A DNA stretch of 64,000 nt from Sphingomonas gilva. Lineage in GTDB: Bacteria; Pseudomonadota; Alphaproteobacteria; Sphingomonadales; Sphingomonadaceae. A program made the translations under genes and the position numbers. The notes under the pieces were generated by a model that worked only from the letters and a program-made list of their open reading frames with translations, did no database searches and had not been told where the DNA came from. Location: the NCBI RefSeq assembly GCF_003515075.1, contig NZ_QWLV01000008.1, positions 68,367 through 132,366 on the forward strand, given 5' to 3'. Shown here piece after piece: positions 9,680-17,911 of this stretch (position 1 is its first letter; every line of letters begins with the position of its first letter).

Positions 9680-10816
9680 ATGCCGCTTTTCCTCAACGAC
9701 GAACAGACGATGCTGCGCGATACCGCGAAGGACTTCGTCGCCGAGCATGCGCCCGCCGGCCATATGCGGTCCCTGCGCGACGCGAACGACGCCACCGGCT
9801 TCAGCCGCGATCTGTGGAGGCAATTCGCCGAGATGGGCTTCAACGGCATCCTGATCGGCGAGGATGACGGCGGCCTCGGCCTAGGCCATGTCGAGGCGGG
9901 CGTGGTGCTGGAGGAGATCGGGCGCAACCTCTCCCCCTCCCCCTTCCTCGCCACCGCGATCGGCGCGGTCGAGGCGCTGAAGGCGGGTTCCGCCGATCAG
10001 CGCGCCGAGTGGTTTCCCAAGATCGTCTCGGGCGAAGCGGTCGCCGCGCTCGCGATCGACGAAGGCGCCAAGCACCGCCCCGCCGCGACCGCGATGAAGG
10101 CGGAGCGATCGGGCAACGGCTTCCGCCTCACCGGCAAGAAGAGCTTCGTCGCGCACGGCCATGTCGCCGACCTGCTGATCGTCGCCGCGCGCACCGCGGG
10201 GGCGGCGGGCGAGACCGACGGCATCACCCTGTTCGCCGTGCCGAAGGATGCCGCCAACCTTTCCGCCACGCCCGAACGCCTGACCGATGCGAGCATCGCC
10301 GCGCGGATGACGTTCGATGGCGTGGAGGTCGATGCCGATGCGGTGATCGGCGAGGTGGATGGCGGCTGGGCCGCGCTGAGCCGTATGCTCAACGCCACCC
10401 GCGCGGGCGCTTCGGCGGAGATGCTCGGCGTCGGTGCGGGGGCGATGGACATGACCGTTTCCTACCTCAAGGAGCGCAAGCAGTTCGGCGTGCCGATCGG
10501 CAGCTTCCAGGCGCTCCAGCACCGCGCCGCGCATCTCTATTCGGAGATGGAGGTCGCGCGCGCCGCGGTGCTGAAGGCGCAGCAATTGCTCGACGCCGAC
10601 GATGCGGCGGCCGAGGAGGCGGTGCATGTGGCCAAGGCGATGACCGGCCTCGCCACCATGCTCGCCGTGCAGGAGGGCGTGCAGATGCACGGCGGCATCG
10701 GCATGACCGACGAGTACGACATCGGCTTCTACATGAAGCGCCAGCGCGTGCTGGCCGAGCTGTTCGGCGATGCGAACTTCCACGCCGATGCGCTCGCCCG
10801 CGCGAAAGGCTACTGA
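9680..10816 (+). CDS. Acyl-CoA dehydrogenase, second (beta-like) subunit
   Basis: A 378-residue acyl-CoA dehydrogenase fold protein. The flavin and dimer-interface motifs RKQFGVPIGSFQALQHR (near 270) and QMHGGIGMTDEYDIG (near 330) are present, but the C-terminal YEGT-type segment with the catalytic glutamate is replaced by VLAELFGDANFH. It is therefore likely the non-catalytic partner of the preceding gene in a heterotetramer. The start is set at the ATG at 9680, which has GGAG at 9669-9672; an open extension upstream to 9629 only translates the inverted repeat. It is followed 7 nt later by the thioesterase gene. Confidence 0.86.
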   Translation: MPLFLNDEQTMLRDTAKDFVAEHAPAGHMRSLRDANDATGFSRDLWRQFAEMGFNGILIGEDDGGLGLGHVEAGVVLEEIGRNLSPSPFLATAIGAVEALKAGSADQRAEWFPKIVSGEAVAALAIDEGAKHRPAATAMKAERSGNGFRLTGKKSFVAHGHVADLLIVAARTAGAAGETDGITLFAVPKDAANLSATPERLTDASIAARMTFDGVEVDADAVIGEVDGGWAALSRMLNATRAGASAEMLGVGAGAMDMTVSYLKERKQFGVPIGSFQALQHRAAHLYSEMEVARAAVLKAQQLLDADDAAAEEAVHVAKAMTGLATMLAVQEGVQMHGGIGMTDEYDIGFYMKRQRVLAELFGDANFHADALARAKGY

Positions 10817-10823
10817 GCGCGGC

Positions 10824-11717
10824 ATGGCCGATTCGAACCCCCGCCCGCGCAAGACTCCCGAAGAACTGACGGCGATGCTCGTCACGCTGCTCGATGTCGA
10901 GGAGATCGACACCGATCTGTACCGCGGCGCGCGCCAGCCGGGCGGCGTCGGCCGCGTGTTCGGCGGTCAGGTGATCGCGCAGGCGTTGCAGGCGGCGCAG
11001 CGATCGGCCGAGGGCAAGCCGGCGCATTCGCTCCACGCCTATTTCATGCGGCCGGGCGACGAGCAGCGGCCGATCGTCTACCGCGTCGTGCGCGATTTCG
11101 AGGGCAAGAGCTTCGCCACGCGCCGGGTGATCGCGACGCAGGGCGGACAGCCGATCCTCAACATGGCGGCCTCGTTCCAGATCGAGGAGGACGGTTTGGC
11201 GCATCAGGACGCGATGCCCGAGGTGCCCGCGCCCGAAGAGCTCAAGTCCGACGCCGAGCTGCGCACCGAGATCGCGAACGAGGTGCCCGAGAAGTTCCAG
11301 CGCTTCTTTCGCGACCGGCAGAGCCCGATCGATATCCGCCCGATATCAGCGCGCAACTGGTTCAAGCCGGTCAAGGGGCCGCCCGCGCAGGCGAGCTGGT
11401 TCCGCTCCACCGCGCCGCTGCCCGACGATCCGGCGCTGCACCGCGCGGTGCTGAGCTACGCCTCCGACATGTCGCTACTCGGCACCTGCACGCTGCCGCA
11501 CGGCGTCAACTGGCTGACGCATAACCTGCAGACCGCGAGCCTGGACCATGCCGTCTGGCTGCACGAGCCGTTCCGCGCCGACGACTGGCTGCTCTACGTC
11601 ACCGACAGCCCCTGGGCGGGCCATGCGCGCGGGTTCAATCGCGGCAAGATCTACAGCCGCGACGGGCGGCTGGTGGCGAGCTGCGCGCAGGAAGGATTGA
11701 TCCGGCTGCGCGAATAA
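10824..11717 (+). CDS. tesB: Acyl-CoA thioesterase II
   Basis: A 297-residue double-hotdog thioesterase that hydrolyses acyl-CoA to free acid and CoA in the cytoplasm. The family residues are visible: FGGQVIAQAL near residue 50, the aspartate in YASDMSLLGT, and the glutamine in CAQEGLIR near the C-terminus, which match Asp204 and Gln278 of E. coli TesB. The start at 10824 leaves 7 nt after the preceding stop; an open upstream extension overlaps the acyl-CoA dehydrogenase and has no support. It is the last gene of the plus-strand operon and converges on the SDR gene. In catabolic clusters it usually relieves CoA sequestration by dead-end intermediates. Confidence 0.88.
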   Translation: MADSNPRPRKTPEELTAMLVTLLDVEEIDTDLYRGARQPGGVGRVFGGQVIAQALQAAQRSAEGKPAHSLHAYFMRPGDEQRPIVYRVVRDFEGKSFATRRVIATQGGQPILNMAASFQIEEDGLAHQDAMPEVPAPEELKSDAELRTEIANEVPEKFQRFFRDRQSPIDIRPISARNWFKPVKGPPAQASWFRSTAPLPDDPALHRAVLSYASDMSLLGTCTLPHGVNWLTHNLQTASLDHAVWLHEPFRADDWLLYVTDSPWAGHARGFNRGKIYSRDGRLVASCAQEGLIRLRE

Positions 11718-11963
11718 TTCGCCGGTATCCAGATACCCGAAAGTCACGAAAGTCACACTACGCACGCGTCGCACGCGCGCCCGGGGATCGGCGAGCAGGG
11801 CGATATCGGCCCGATACAATCTTCCGCATTCACGAGAGCGCGGCGAGCTCGAATCGATGACGCGGTCCATGGCACTTCACCTACATTCCAATTTCTCTAC
11901 TGTTCTTTCTAACCTATTTGGCACATATAGGCAAGCAAAAAGTTTCACGTCTTATCGGCTGCC
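11718..11963. other. Convergent intergenic region, no gene seen
   Basis: About 246 nt between the convergent tesB and SDR stops. It contains a short direct repeat of CGAAAGTCAC near 11749-11766 and a small palindrome GTATCCAGATAC. I see no convincing coding frame and no clear hairpin-plus-T terminator. Confidence 0.5.
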
Positions 11964-12728
11964 TCAAATCGTCACGCCGCCGTCGATCACCATCGCCTGG
12001 CCGGTCATGAACGCGGAGGCCGGGCTGGCGAGATAGACCACCGCGCCGGCGATCTCGTGCGGCTGGCCGATGCGGCGCAAGGGGGTGGTGCGGTTGGTCG
12101 CCTTTTCGCGCTCGGGATCCTCCCACAGCGCGCGGGCGAAGTCGGTCTTGATCAGGCCGGGAGCGATGCAGTTCACCCGCACATTGTCCGGCCCGTATTC
12201 GACCGCATAGTTGCGCGCGAGCTGGAAGTCGGCCGCCTTGGAGACGTTGTAGGCGCCGATCAGCGGCGATCCGCGCAGGCCGCCGATCGACGAGATGATG
12301 ATGATCGACCCGTCCCCGTGCGCGCGCATCTCGGGCGCGACCAGCTGGATCAGCCAGTGGTTGGAGAGAATGTTGTTGTCGAGGATCTTGCGGAACTGTT
12401 CATCGGCGATGTCCGCAAGCGGGCCATAATAGGGGTTCGACGCGGCGTTGCCGACAAGGATGTCGATCCGGCCAAACGCGCGGCGGGTCTCGTCGACCAG
12501 GTGCTGCAGCGCCGCCTTGTCCGAGATGTTGGCGGCGACGGCGATCGCCCGCTCCTCGCCATGCTTTTCATTGATCGCGGCAGCGACGGGATCGCAGGCG
12601 TCCTGCTTGCGGCTGGAGATCACCACCCTTGCGCCGTGATCGGCGAGCGCCTCTGCCGAGGCCTTGCCGATGCCGCGCGAGGAGCCGGTGACGATGGCGA
12701 CCTTTCCGGTCAGATCGAACAGGTTCAT
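11964..12728 (-). CDS. SDR-family NAD(P)-dependent oxidoreductase (DHRS4-like)
   Basis: A classical short-chain dehydrogenase of about 254 residues. It shows the cofactor motif TGSSRGIGKA near residue 15, NAASNP (NAG-type motif) near 92, the catalytic serine in SSIGGLRG near 148, and the catalytic YNVSK. It probably interconverts a hydroxy and a keto group on a pathway intermediate. It is the last gene of the minus-strand operon that begins with the ACAD11-like dehydrogenase. The start is probably the ATG at 12728, because GGAG lies about 8 nt upstream; an ATG at 12734 overlaps that site. Repeat copy D separates it from the kinase gene. Confidence 0.86.
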   Translation of the reverse strand: MNLFDLTGKVAIVTGSSRGIGKASAEALADHGARVVISSRKQDACDPVAAAINEKHGEERAIAVAANISDKAALQHLVDETRRAFGRIDILVGNAASNPYYGPLADIADEQFRKILDNNILSNHWLIQLVAPEMRAHGDGSIIIISSIGGLRGSPLIGAYNVSKAADFQLARNYAVEYGPDNVRVNCIAPGLIKTDFARALWEDPEREKATNRTTPLRRIGQPHEIAGAVVYLASPASAFMTGQAMVIDGGVTI

Positions 12729-12736
12729 TTCCATCT

Positions 12737-12829
12737 CCGTCGCCCCTGCGCAGGCAGGGGCCTCTGAGTTTGTGGCACATCAGACGGGCCTTATGCCGCT
12801 TGAGGCCCCTGCCTGCGCAGGCGCGACGG
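12737..12829. repeat. Paired inverted repeat (BIME-like), copy D
   Basis: The copy is in the opposite orientation to B, C and E: the core reads as its complement (TTTGTGGCACATC). Arms run CCGTCGCCCCTGCGCAGG at 12737 and GCGCGACGGG ending 12829. It fills the gap between the kinase stop at 12831 and the SDR start, and ends only one base from the kinase stop codon. Confidence 0.85.
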
Positions 12830-12830
12830 G

Positions 12831-13892
12831 CTATTCCGCCCCCGCCTTCTTCGCGAAATCCCAGCTTGCCGCCGCCAGCCGGTAGACGCCGGCGGCCGAT
12901 TTCTCCGCCTGCGCGGACGACGCCGTGCCGTCGACGATGCGCTTCTTGATGCCCTGGACGATGCCGGTCAGGCGGAACAGATTGTAGCTGAAATACCAGT
13001 TGAGATCGGGCACGCCGTCGCGGCCCGTGGCCGCGCAATAGCGATCGACCATCTCCTCCATGGTCGGGATGCCCGTCTCCGGCCCGGTCCTGCCCATCAC
13101 CCCCGAACGGCCTTCGGGCTGGGTCACCCAGCTCATCAGGAAATAGCTGAAATCGGCGAGCGGATCGCCGAGCGTCGACAGTTCCCAATCAAGCACCGCG
13201 AGCACGTGCGGCTCCTCGGCATGGAAGATCATGTTGTCGATGCGGTAGTCGCCATGAACGATCGAGATGCGCGTCTGTTCGGGGACGGTCGCGGGAAGGA
13301 ACTCGATCAACCGCTCGACCTCGGGCATGTGCTCGGTCTCGGACATGCGGTACTGCTTGGTCCAGCGGGCGACCTGGCGTTCGAAATAGTTGCCGGGCTT
13401 GCCGTAGTCCTGAAGGCCGGCGGCGACGTGATCGGTGGTGTGCAGCGCCGCCAGCGTGTCGCACATCGCGGCGTAGATGCCGGTGCGCTCGGCGGGCGCA
13501 TAGTCGGGCAGCGTGCCGTCCCACAGATTGCGCCCGTCGGCGAAGCCCATGACGTAGAATTCGGCGCCGATCACCTCCGGATCGGTGCACAGGCCGTAGG
13601 GTCTCGCGACCGGAAAGCCGGTGGGGTGAAGCCCGGCGATGACGCGATACTCGCGATCGACCGCATGCGCCGAGGGCAGCAGCTTGCCGAAGGGCTTGCG
13701 GCGGAGAACATAGCGGGCGCCATCCGCGGCATCGATCAGATAGGTCGGGTTGGACTGGCCGCCGGCGAACTTGCGGTAGCTGAGCGGACCGGCGAAGCCA
13801 TCGACATTCGCCTCCATCCAGGCGGCGAGCGCGCCTTCATCGAGCCGGTCCTTGTCCTGGACCTCGACCGTCTGGGGCGCCTCGTCGGTCAT
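12831..13892 (-). CDS. APH-fold kinase, ACAD10/ACAD11 N-terminal-domain type (putative 4-hydroxyacyl-CoA kinase)
   Basis: A 353-residue protein with the aminoglycoside-phosphotransferase fold. The catalytic loop is HGDYRIDN (His213, Asp215, Asn220) and the metal-binding motif DWELSTLGDP starts at Asp235. An early GGQSNPTYL and a region LLPSAHAVDREYR (71-83) match what I recall of the kinase half of vertebrate ACAD11 rather than drug-resistance kinases. In that family the kinase phosphorylates the 4-hydroxyl of 4-hydroxyacyl-CoA. The ATG overlaps the stop of the alcohol dehydrogenase gene as ATGA, so translation is probably coupled. The frame stays open upstream through the dehydrogenase gene, but that part is antisense-like noise. 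The substrate here is inferred. Confidence 0.85.
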   Translation of the reverse strand: MTDEAPQTVEVQDKDRLDEGALAAWMEANVDGFAGPLSYRKFAGGQSNPTYLIDAADGARYVLRRKPFGKLLPSAHAVDREYRVIAGLHPTGFPVARPYGLCTDPEVIGAEFYVMGFADGRNLWDGTLPDYAPAERTGIYAAMCDTLAALHTTDHVAAGLQDYGKPGNYFERQVARWTKQYRMSETEHMPEVERLIEFLPATVPEQTRISIVHGDYRIDNMIFHAEEPHVLAVLDWELSTLGDPLADFSYFLMSWVTQPEGRSGVMGRTGPETGIPTMEEMVDRYCAATGRDGVPDLNWYFSYNLFRLTGIVQGIKKRIVDGTASSAQAEKSAAGVYRLAAASWDFAKKAGAE

Positions 13893-14971
13893 TCGAACAC
13901 CACCACGGAGCGGGTGGCGTCGCCCTTGCGCAGCTCGTCGAAGGCGTGGTTGATCCGGTCGAGCCCGATCCGCTCGGCGATGATGCTGTCGAGATCGAGC
14001 AGGCCGCGCAGATAGAAATCGACCAGCCGCGGGATATCGACCGGGAAGCGGTTGCCGCCCATGAGGCCGCCCTGCAACCTCTTGTTGGCGAGCAGATCGA
14101 GCGCGGAGAGGCCGACCTTTTCGGCGAGCGGCATCATGCCGAGGATGGTGGCGGTGCCGCCGCGGCGCAGCACCTTGACCGCGGTGGCGGCGGACTGCGG
14201 GCGGCCGACCGCCTCGATCGCGTGGTGGACGCCGCCCCTGGTGATCTCGACCACCTCGTCGGCGGCGGTCTCGCTCATCGCATCGATGCTGTGCGTCGCG
14301 CCGAGCTTTTCGGCGAGAGCGCGCTTCTCCGGCACCGGATCGATCGCGATGATCTTGCCCGCGCCGGCGATCTTCGCCGCGTTGACCGCGGCCAGGCCGA
14401 TGCCGCCGCAGCCGACCACCGCCACCGTCTCGCCCGGTTCCAGGTCGCAGCAGTTGAACACCGCCCCTGCCCCCGTCGTCACCGCGCAGCCGATCAGCGC
14501 GGCGCGGTCGGTCGGCATGTCGGGATCGATGGCGACGCAGGCGTGCTCGTGGACCAGCATCTGCTCGGCATAGGCGGAGAGGTTGAGCATCTGCGCCACG
14601 GCCGTGTCGCCGAGCATCAGCCGCGGCGGCTCGCCCTTGCCACGCCGCGTCGACGGATTGACGCACAGCACCATGCGGCCGGTGACGCAGAATTCGCAAT
14701 GCCCGCAGAACACGCTCAGGCAGGTGACGACGGTGTCGCCGGGCTTGACCGTGGTGACGTCGCTGCCGACCGCCTCGACCACGCCCGCCGCCTCGTGCCC
14801 CGGGATGGTCGGCATCGCGTGCGGATAGGCGCCGTCGACGAAGTGGAGATCGGAGCGGCACACGCCCACCGCGGCGGTGCGGATCAGCACCTCGCGCGGG
14901 CCCGGCTTGCTGACCGTCACCTCCTCGATCGACAGAGGCTGCTTCGCCTCGAACAGGACTGCTGCTTTCAT
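13889..14971 (-). CDS. Zinc-dependent alcohol dehydrogenase (class III-like MDR)
   Basis: A 360-residue medium-chain dehydrogenase. The catalytic zinc ligands are Cys38 and the His59-Glu60 pair in GHE, and the structural zinc lobe has Cys89, Cys92, Cys95 and Cys103. The NAD-binding motif VVGCGGIGLAAV lies near residue 187. It probably oxidises a primary or secondary alcohol, or an adduct, connected with the pathway substrate. It sits between the dehydrogenase and the kinase of the ACAD11-like pair, with an ATGA overlap to the kinase downstream and repeat copy E upstream. Formaldehyde dehydrogenase is possible from the class but is not indicated by the context. Confidence 0.87.
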   Translation of the reverse strand: MKAAVLFEAKQPLSIEEVTVSKPGPREVLIRTAAVGVCRSDLHFVDGAYPHAMPTIPGHEAAGVVEAVGSDVTTVKPGDTVVTCLSVFCGHCEFCVTGRMVLCVNPSTRRGKGEPPRLMLGDTAVAQMLNLSAYAEQMLVHEHACVAIDPDMPTDRAALIGCAVTTGAGAVFNCCDLEPGETVAVVGCGGIGLAAVNAAKIAGAGKIIAIDPVPEKRALAEKLGATHSIDAMSETAADEVVEITRGGVHHAIEAVGRPQSAATAVKVLRRGGTATILGMMPLAEKVGLSALDLLANKRLQGGLMGGNRFPVDIPRLVDFYLRGLLDLDSIIAERIGLDRINHAFDELRKGDATRSVVVFE

Positions 14972-14988
14972 TCGTCATTCCATTTAAT

Positions 14989-15079
14989 CGTCGCCCCTGC
15001 GAAGGCAGGGGCCTCAGCCGGCATGGGCGGTGGTCGGTGTGCCACAAACCCGGAGGCCCCTGCCTTCGCAGGGGCGACG
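14989..15079. repeat. Paired inverted repeat (BIME-like), copy E
   Basis: Left arm CGTCGCCCCTGCGAAGG from 14989, core GTGTGCCACAAACCCGGAGG, right arm ending GGGGCGACG at 15079. It lies between the ACAD11-like dehydrogenase stop and the alcohol dehydrogenase start, inside the operon. Confidence 0.85.
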
Positions 15080-15088
15080 ATGCCCATC

Positions 15089-16366
15089 CTACCGCCGCAC
15101 CGCCGCCTTCGCCGTCACCGCCTCGGGCAGCTCCGCATATTTGCCGAACTCGTTCCTCGCGATGGCGCGGTTGTGGACCTCGTCCGGGCCATCGGCGAAG
15201 CGCAGCGTGCGCAAGCTCGCCCAGGCCGAGGCCAGCGGGAAATCGCCCGAGACGCCGCCGCCGCCGTGCGCCTGGATCGCATCGTCGAGGATCTGCAGCG
15301 CCATGTTCGGCGCCGCGACCTTGATCATCGCGATCTCCAGCTGCGCGGCCTTGTTGCCCGCCTTGTCCATCATGTCGGCGGCCTTGAGGCACAGCAGGCG
15401 CGTCATCTCGATATCGATGCGCGCGCGGGCGATGCGCTGTTCCCAGATCGAATGATCGGCGATGCGCTTGCCGAAGGCGACGCGGGTCAGCAGGCGCTTG
15501 GCCATCAGCTCGATACCCATCTCCGCAACGCCGATGGTGCGCATGCAGTGATGGATGCGGCCCGGCCCCAGGCGGCCCTGGGCGATCTCGAACCCACGGC
15601 CTTCGCCCAGCACGAGATTCTCGACCGGCACGCGCACATCGGTGAGCGTGACCTCGCCGTGGCCGTGCGGCGCGTGATCATACCCGTAAACCGAAAGCAT
15701 CCGTTCGATCTTCACGCCGGGCGTATCGAGCGGCACCAGGATCTGGCTCTGCTGCGAATGGCGCGAGCCCTCGGGATTGGTCTTGCCCATGACGATCGCC
15801 ACCGCGCAGCGCGGATCGCCCACGCCCGACGACCACCATTTGCGGCCGTTGATGACATAGTGATCGCCGTCGCGGACCATCGACGTCTGGATGTTGGTCG
15901 CGTCCGACGAGGCGACCGCCGGCTCGGTCATGAGGAAAGCCGAGCGGATCTCGCCGTTCATCAGCGGGCGCAGCCATTGCTCCTTCTGCTCGCGCGTGCC
16001 GTAGCGGTGGAGCACCTCCATATTGCCGGTGTCGGGCGCGGAGCAGTTGAACACCTCGGGCGCCCAGCCGGCGCGGCCCATCGCCTCGGCGCACAGCGCA
16101 TATTCGAGGTTGGTGAGCTGGGTGCCTTCGAACTCGAAGCTGTCGTCCACATGTTGCTGGCCGGAATGCGGCGGCATGAAGAAGTTCCACAAGCCGGCGG
16201 CCTTGGCCTTGGGCTTCAGCTCCTCGATGACGGGCAGCACCTTCCACCGATCGCCTTCATGATGCTGGTCGCGATACTCCTGGTTGCGGGGGGTGATTTC
16301 GCGATCGATGAAGTCCTGCACGCGGTCCCGGAAATATGTCTCGCGCTCGCTCAGCGTGAAATCCAT
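15089..16366 (-). CDS. Acyl-CoA dehydrogenase of the ACAD10/ACAD11 type
   Basis: A 425-residue acyl-CoA dehydrogenase-fold protein. Several stretches match what I recall of the C-terminal half of vertebrate ACAD11: [15 protein letters not shown] near residue 105, [13 protein letters not shown] near 150, and [14 protein letters not shown] near 270. At the position of the usual catalytic glutamate (YEGT) it has DGPDEVH, with aspartate in place of glutamate. In the ACAD10/11 family this domain eliminates the 4-phosphate made by the kinase to give an enoyl-CoA, not a simple dehydrogenation. It is the first gene of the minus-strand operon and has GGAGAG before its ATG. It faces the tandem TetR gene across 162 nt. 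Confidence 0.87.
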   Translation of the reverse strand: MDFTLSERETYFRDRVQDFIDREITPRNQEYRDQHHEGDRWKVLPVIEELKPKAKAAGLWNFFMPPHSGQQHVDDSFEFEGTQLTNLEYALCAEAMGRAGWAPEVFNCSAPDTGNMEVLHRYGTREQKEQWLRPLMNGEIRSAFLMTEPAVASSDATNIQTSMVRDGDHYVINGRKWWSSGVGDPRCAVAIVMGKTNPEGSRHSQQSQILVPLDTPGVKIERMLSVYGYDHAPHGHGEVTLTDVRVPVENLVLGEGRGFEIAQGRLGPGRIHHCMRTIGVAEMGIELMAKRLLTRVAFGKRIADHSIWEQRIARARIDIEMTRLLCLKAADMMDKAGNKAAQLEIAMIKVAAPNMALQILDDAIQAHGGGGVSGDFPLASAWASLRTLRFADGPDEVHNRAIARNEFGKYAELPEAVTAKAAVRR

Positions 16367-16407
16367 CGTCGCTCTCCCATATAACTGTTCTCGTCCCGCC
16401 TAGACCA

Positions 16408-16423
16408 TACCGGTTTTTCGGTA
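16408..16423. promoter_or_regulatory. Candidate TetR operator, TACCG-N6-CGGTA
   Basis: A perfect inverted repeat with 5-bp arms and a 6-bp spacer lies in the 162-nt divergent region, 42 nt upstream of the ACAD11-like start codon. TetR-family regulators of acyl-CoA catabolism commonly bind ACCG/CGGT-type palindromes. A second palindrome, GCTCGCGAGC, is at 16446-16455. Assignment to the adjacent regulator is inference. Confidence 0.4.
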
Positions 16424-16528
16424 AAGCCCGATTGCTGGCGTCGATGCTCGCGAGCGACGCGGCAAAGCGCGCTTCACCGGCGTGCAAAAAAGGCTGGCCC
16501 GGCGGACCGACTCTGCTAGGCTTCGGCG

Positions 16529-17773
16529 ATGCAGGACGCGATCCTAAACGGGACCGACGCCAGGGGGGAAACCGATCGTTACCGCGCCAAGCGCGAAATG
16601 ATCGTCGCTGCGGCTTCGGAAGTGATGAACGAGCAATCGGCGAAGGGCCTCACCTTCGCCGACGTGGCGCGGCGCGTGGGGCTGAACACCACCAGCATCA
16701 CCTATTATTTCAAGCGCAAGGACGATCTCGCCTCAGCCTGTTTCGACCGCACGCTCGACCGGTTCGAGGAAGTGCTGGACGCGGCGATGGCGCTGCCCGC
16801 GCCGCCCGAGCGGGTCGATCATTTCCTCGGCGCGCATTTCGACCGGCTGGAGCGGCAGGCCCAGGGGCAGGAGGGCGAGCTCGCCGGCCTCTCCGACCTG
16901 CGCGCGATGGACGAGCCGACGCGCGGCCGGCTGATGGCGCGGTGGCGCCAGGTGTTCCGCAAGACGCGCGAGCTGTTCGGCCAGGGCGACTGCCGGGCGA
17001 CCAAGGACCTGCAATCGGCGCGCGCGCATGTGCTGCTGGAGAATGTGCTCTGGCTCAACGCGTGGATCCGCCGCTACGAGATCGACCAATATGGCCGCGT
17101 GCGCGAACGGCTGATGCAGGTGCTGCGCCACGGCATCGCGGTGCCTGGCGCGGCGTGGAAGCCCGATATCTGGCCGGTGGGCGAGCCCGCCGCGACGAGC
17201 GAGCCGAGCCGCACCAGCTTTCTCCTCGCCGCCACGCGCCTGATCAACGAGCTGGGCTATCGCGGCGCATCGGTGCAGCGCATCGCCTCCGAATTGAACG
17301 TCACCAAGGGCAGCTTCTATCACCATCTCGACGCAAAGGACGATCTCGTCATCGAATGCTTCAAGCGCAGCTTCGAGACGATTTCGGAGACGCAGCGCCA
17401 TGCCGACGCCAGCGGCGGCGACGAATGGCACCGGATCAGCTCGACCATCGCGACCCTGCTCGATTTCCAGTTCTCCGAGCGCGGGCCATTGCTGCGCACA
17501 TCGGCGCTCGCCGCGCTGCCGCCGCGCGTGCGTTACCAGATGATCGAGCGGTCGAACGGCATCGCCCGGCGCTTCGCCGGCATGCTATCAGACGGCATAT
17601 CCGAAGGTTCGATCCGCCCGATCGACCCCCTGATCGCGGCGCAGGCGATCATGGCGTCACAGAACGCCGCATTCGATCTCAGGAAGTGGGCGGCGTCGAT
17701 GGAGCCTGAGCTGGCGATCCGGCTCTACGCCTCGACCATCTGCTACGGGTTGTTCGACGACGGAGTCATCTAG
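16529..17773 (+). CDS. Tandem TetR-family transcriptional regulator (two DNA-binding domains)
   Basis: A 414-residue regulator, about twice the usual TetR length. The first helix-turn-helix domain spans about residues 18-75 with GLTFADVARRVGLNTTSI followed by TYYFKRKDDL. The second begins near residue 228 with the equivalent GASVQRIASELNVTKGSF and YHHLDAKDDL. Each is followed by a TetR-type helical ligand domain, so the gene looks like a head-to-tail fusion of two regulators. It is divergent from the ACAD11-like operon, with the 162-nt intergenic region between them, and probably represses that operon until an acyl-CoA ligand binds. The ligand is not known. Confidence 0.85.
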   Translation: MQDAILNGTDARGETDRYRAKREMIVAAASEVMNEQSAKGLTFADVARRVGLNTTSITYYFKRKDDLASACFDRTLDRFEEVLDAAMALPAPPERVDHFLGAHFDRLERQAQGQEGELAGLSDLRAMDEPTRGRLMARWRQVFRKTRELFGQGDCRATKDLQSARAHVLLENVLWLNAWIRRYEIDQYGRVRERLMQVLRHGIAVPGAAWKPDIWPVGEPAATSEPSRTSFLLAATRLINELGYRGASVQRIASELNVTKGSFYHHLDAKDDLVIECFKRSFETISETQRHADASGGDEWHRISSTIATLLDFQFSERGPLLRTSALAALPPRVRYQMIERSNGIARRFAGMLSDGISEGSIRPIDPLIAAQAIMASQNAAFDLRKWAASMEPELAIRLYASTICYGLFDDGVI

Positions 17774-17794
17774 GGTTTATCCCGTCCAGGTGAA

Positions 17795-17886
17795 TTGTCG
17801 CCCCTGCGCAGGCGGGGCCATCCGCCCATCCACGGGTGCTGCCGACCAAGGCGCGTCGGGATGGGCCCTGCCTCCGCAGGCGACAA
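17795..17886. repeat. Paired inverted repeat (BIME-like), copy F (variant)
   Basis: Arms TTGTCGCCCCTGCGCAGG at 17795 and GCAGGCGACAA ending 17886. The spacer differs from the other copies and contains its own inverted CCATCC/GGATGG pair. It lies between the convergent TetR and MFS genes and could act as a bidirectional transcription barrier. Confidence 0.75.
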
Positions 17887-17911
17887 AAGGAGTGAGTCAG
17901 ACGTATCGGGC

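Noticed and set aside
12831..15392. Possible large fusion protein extending the APH kinase upstream
   Set aside because: The added part is an antisense-like shifted frame across the alcohol dehydrogenase; the ATG at 13892 with ATGA overlap gives a complete kinase.
13946..16384. Plus-strand open frame of about 812 codons opposite the Zn-alcohol dehydrogenase and ACAD11-like genes
   Set aside because: No motifs and antisense to two strongly supported enzymes.
1674..17886. CRISPR array
   Set aside because: The repeats are few, widely spaced, arranged as inverted pairs with coding genes between, and no cas gene is present.
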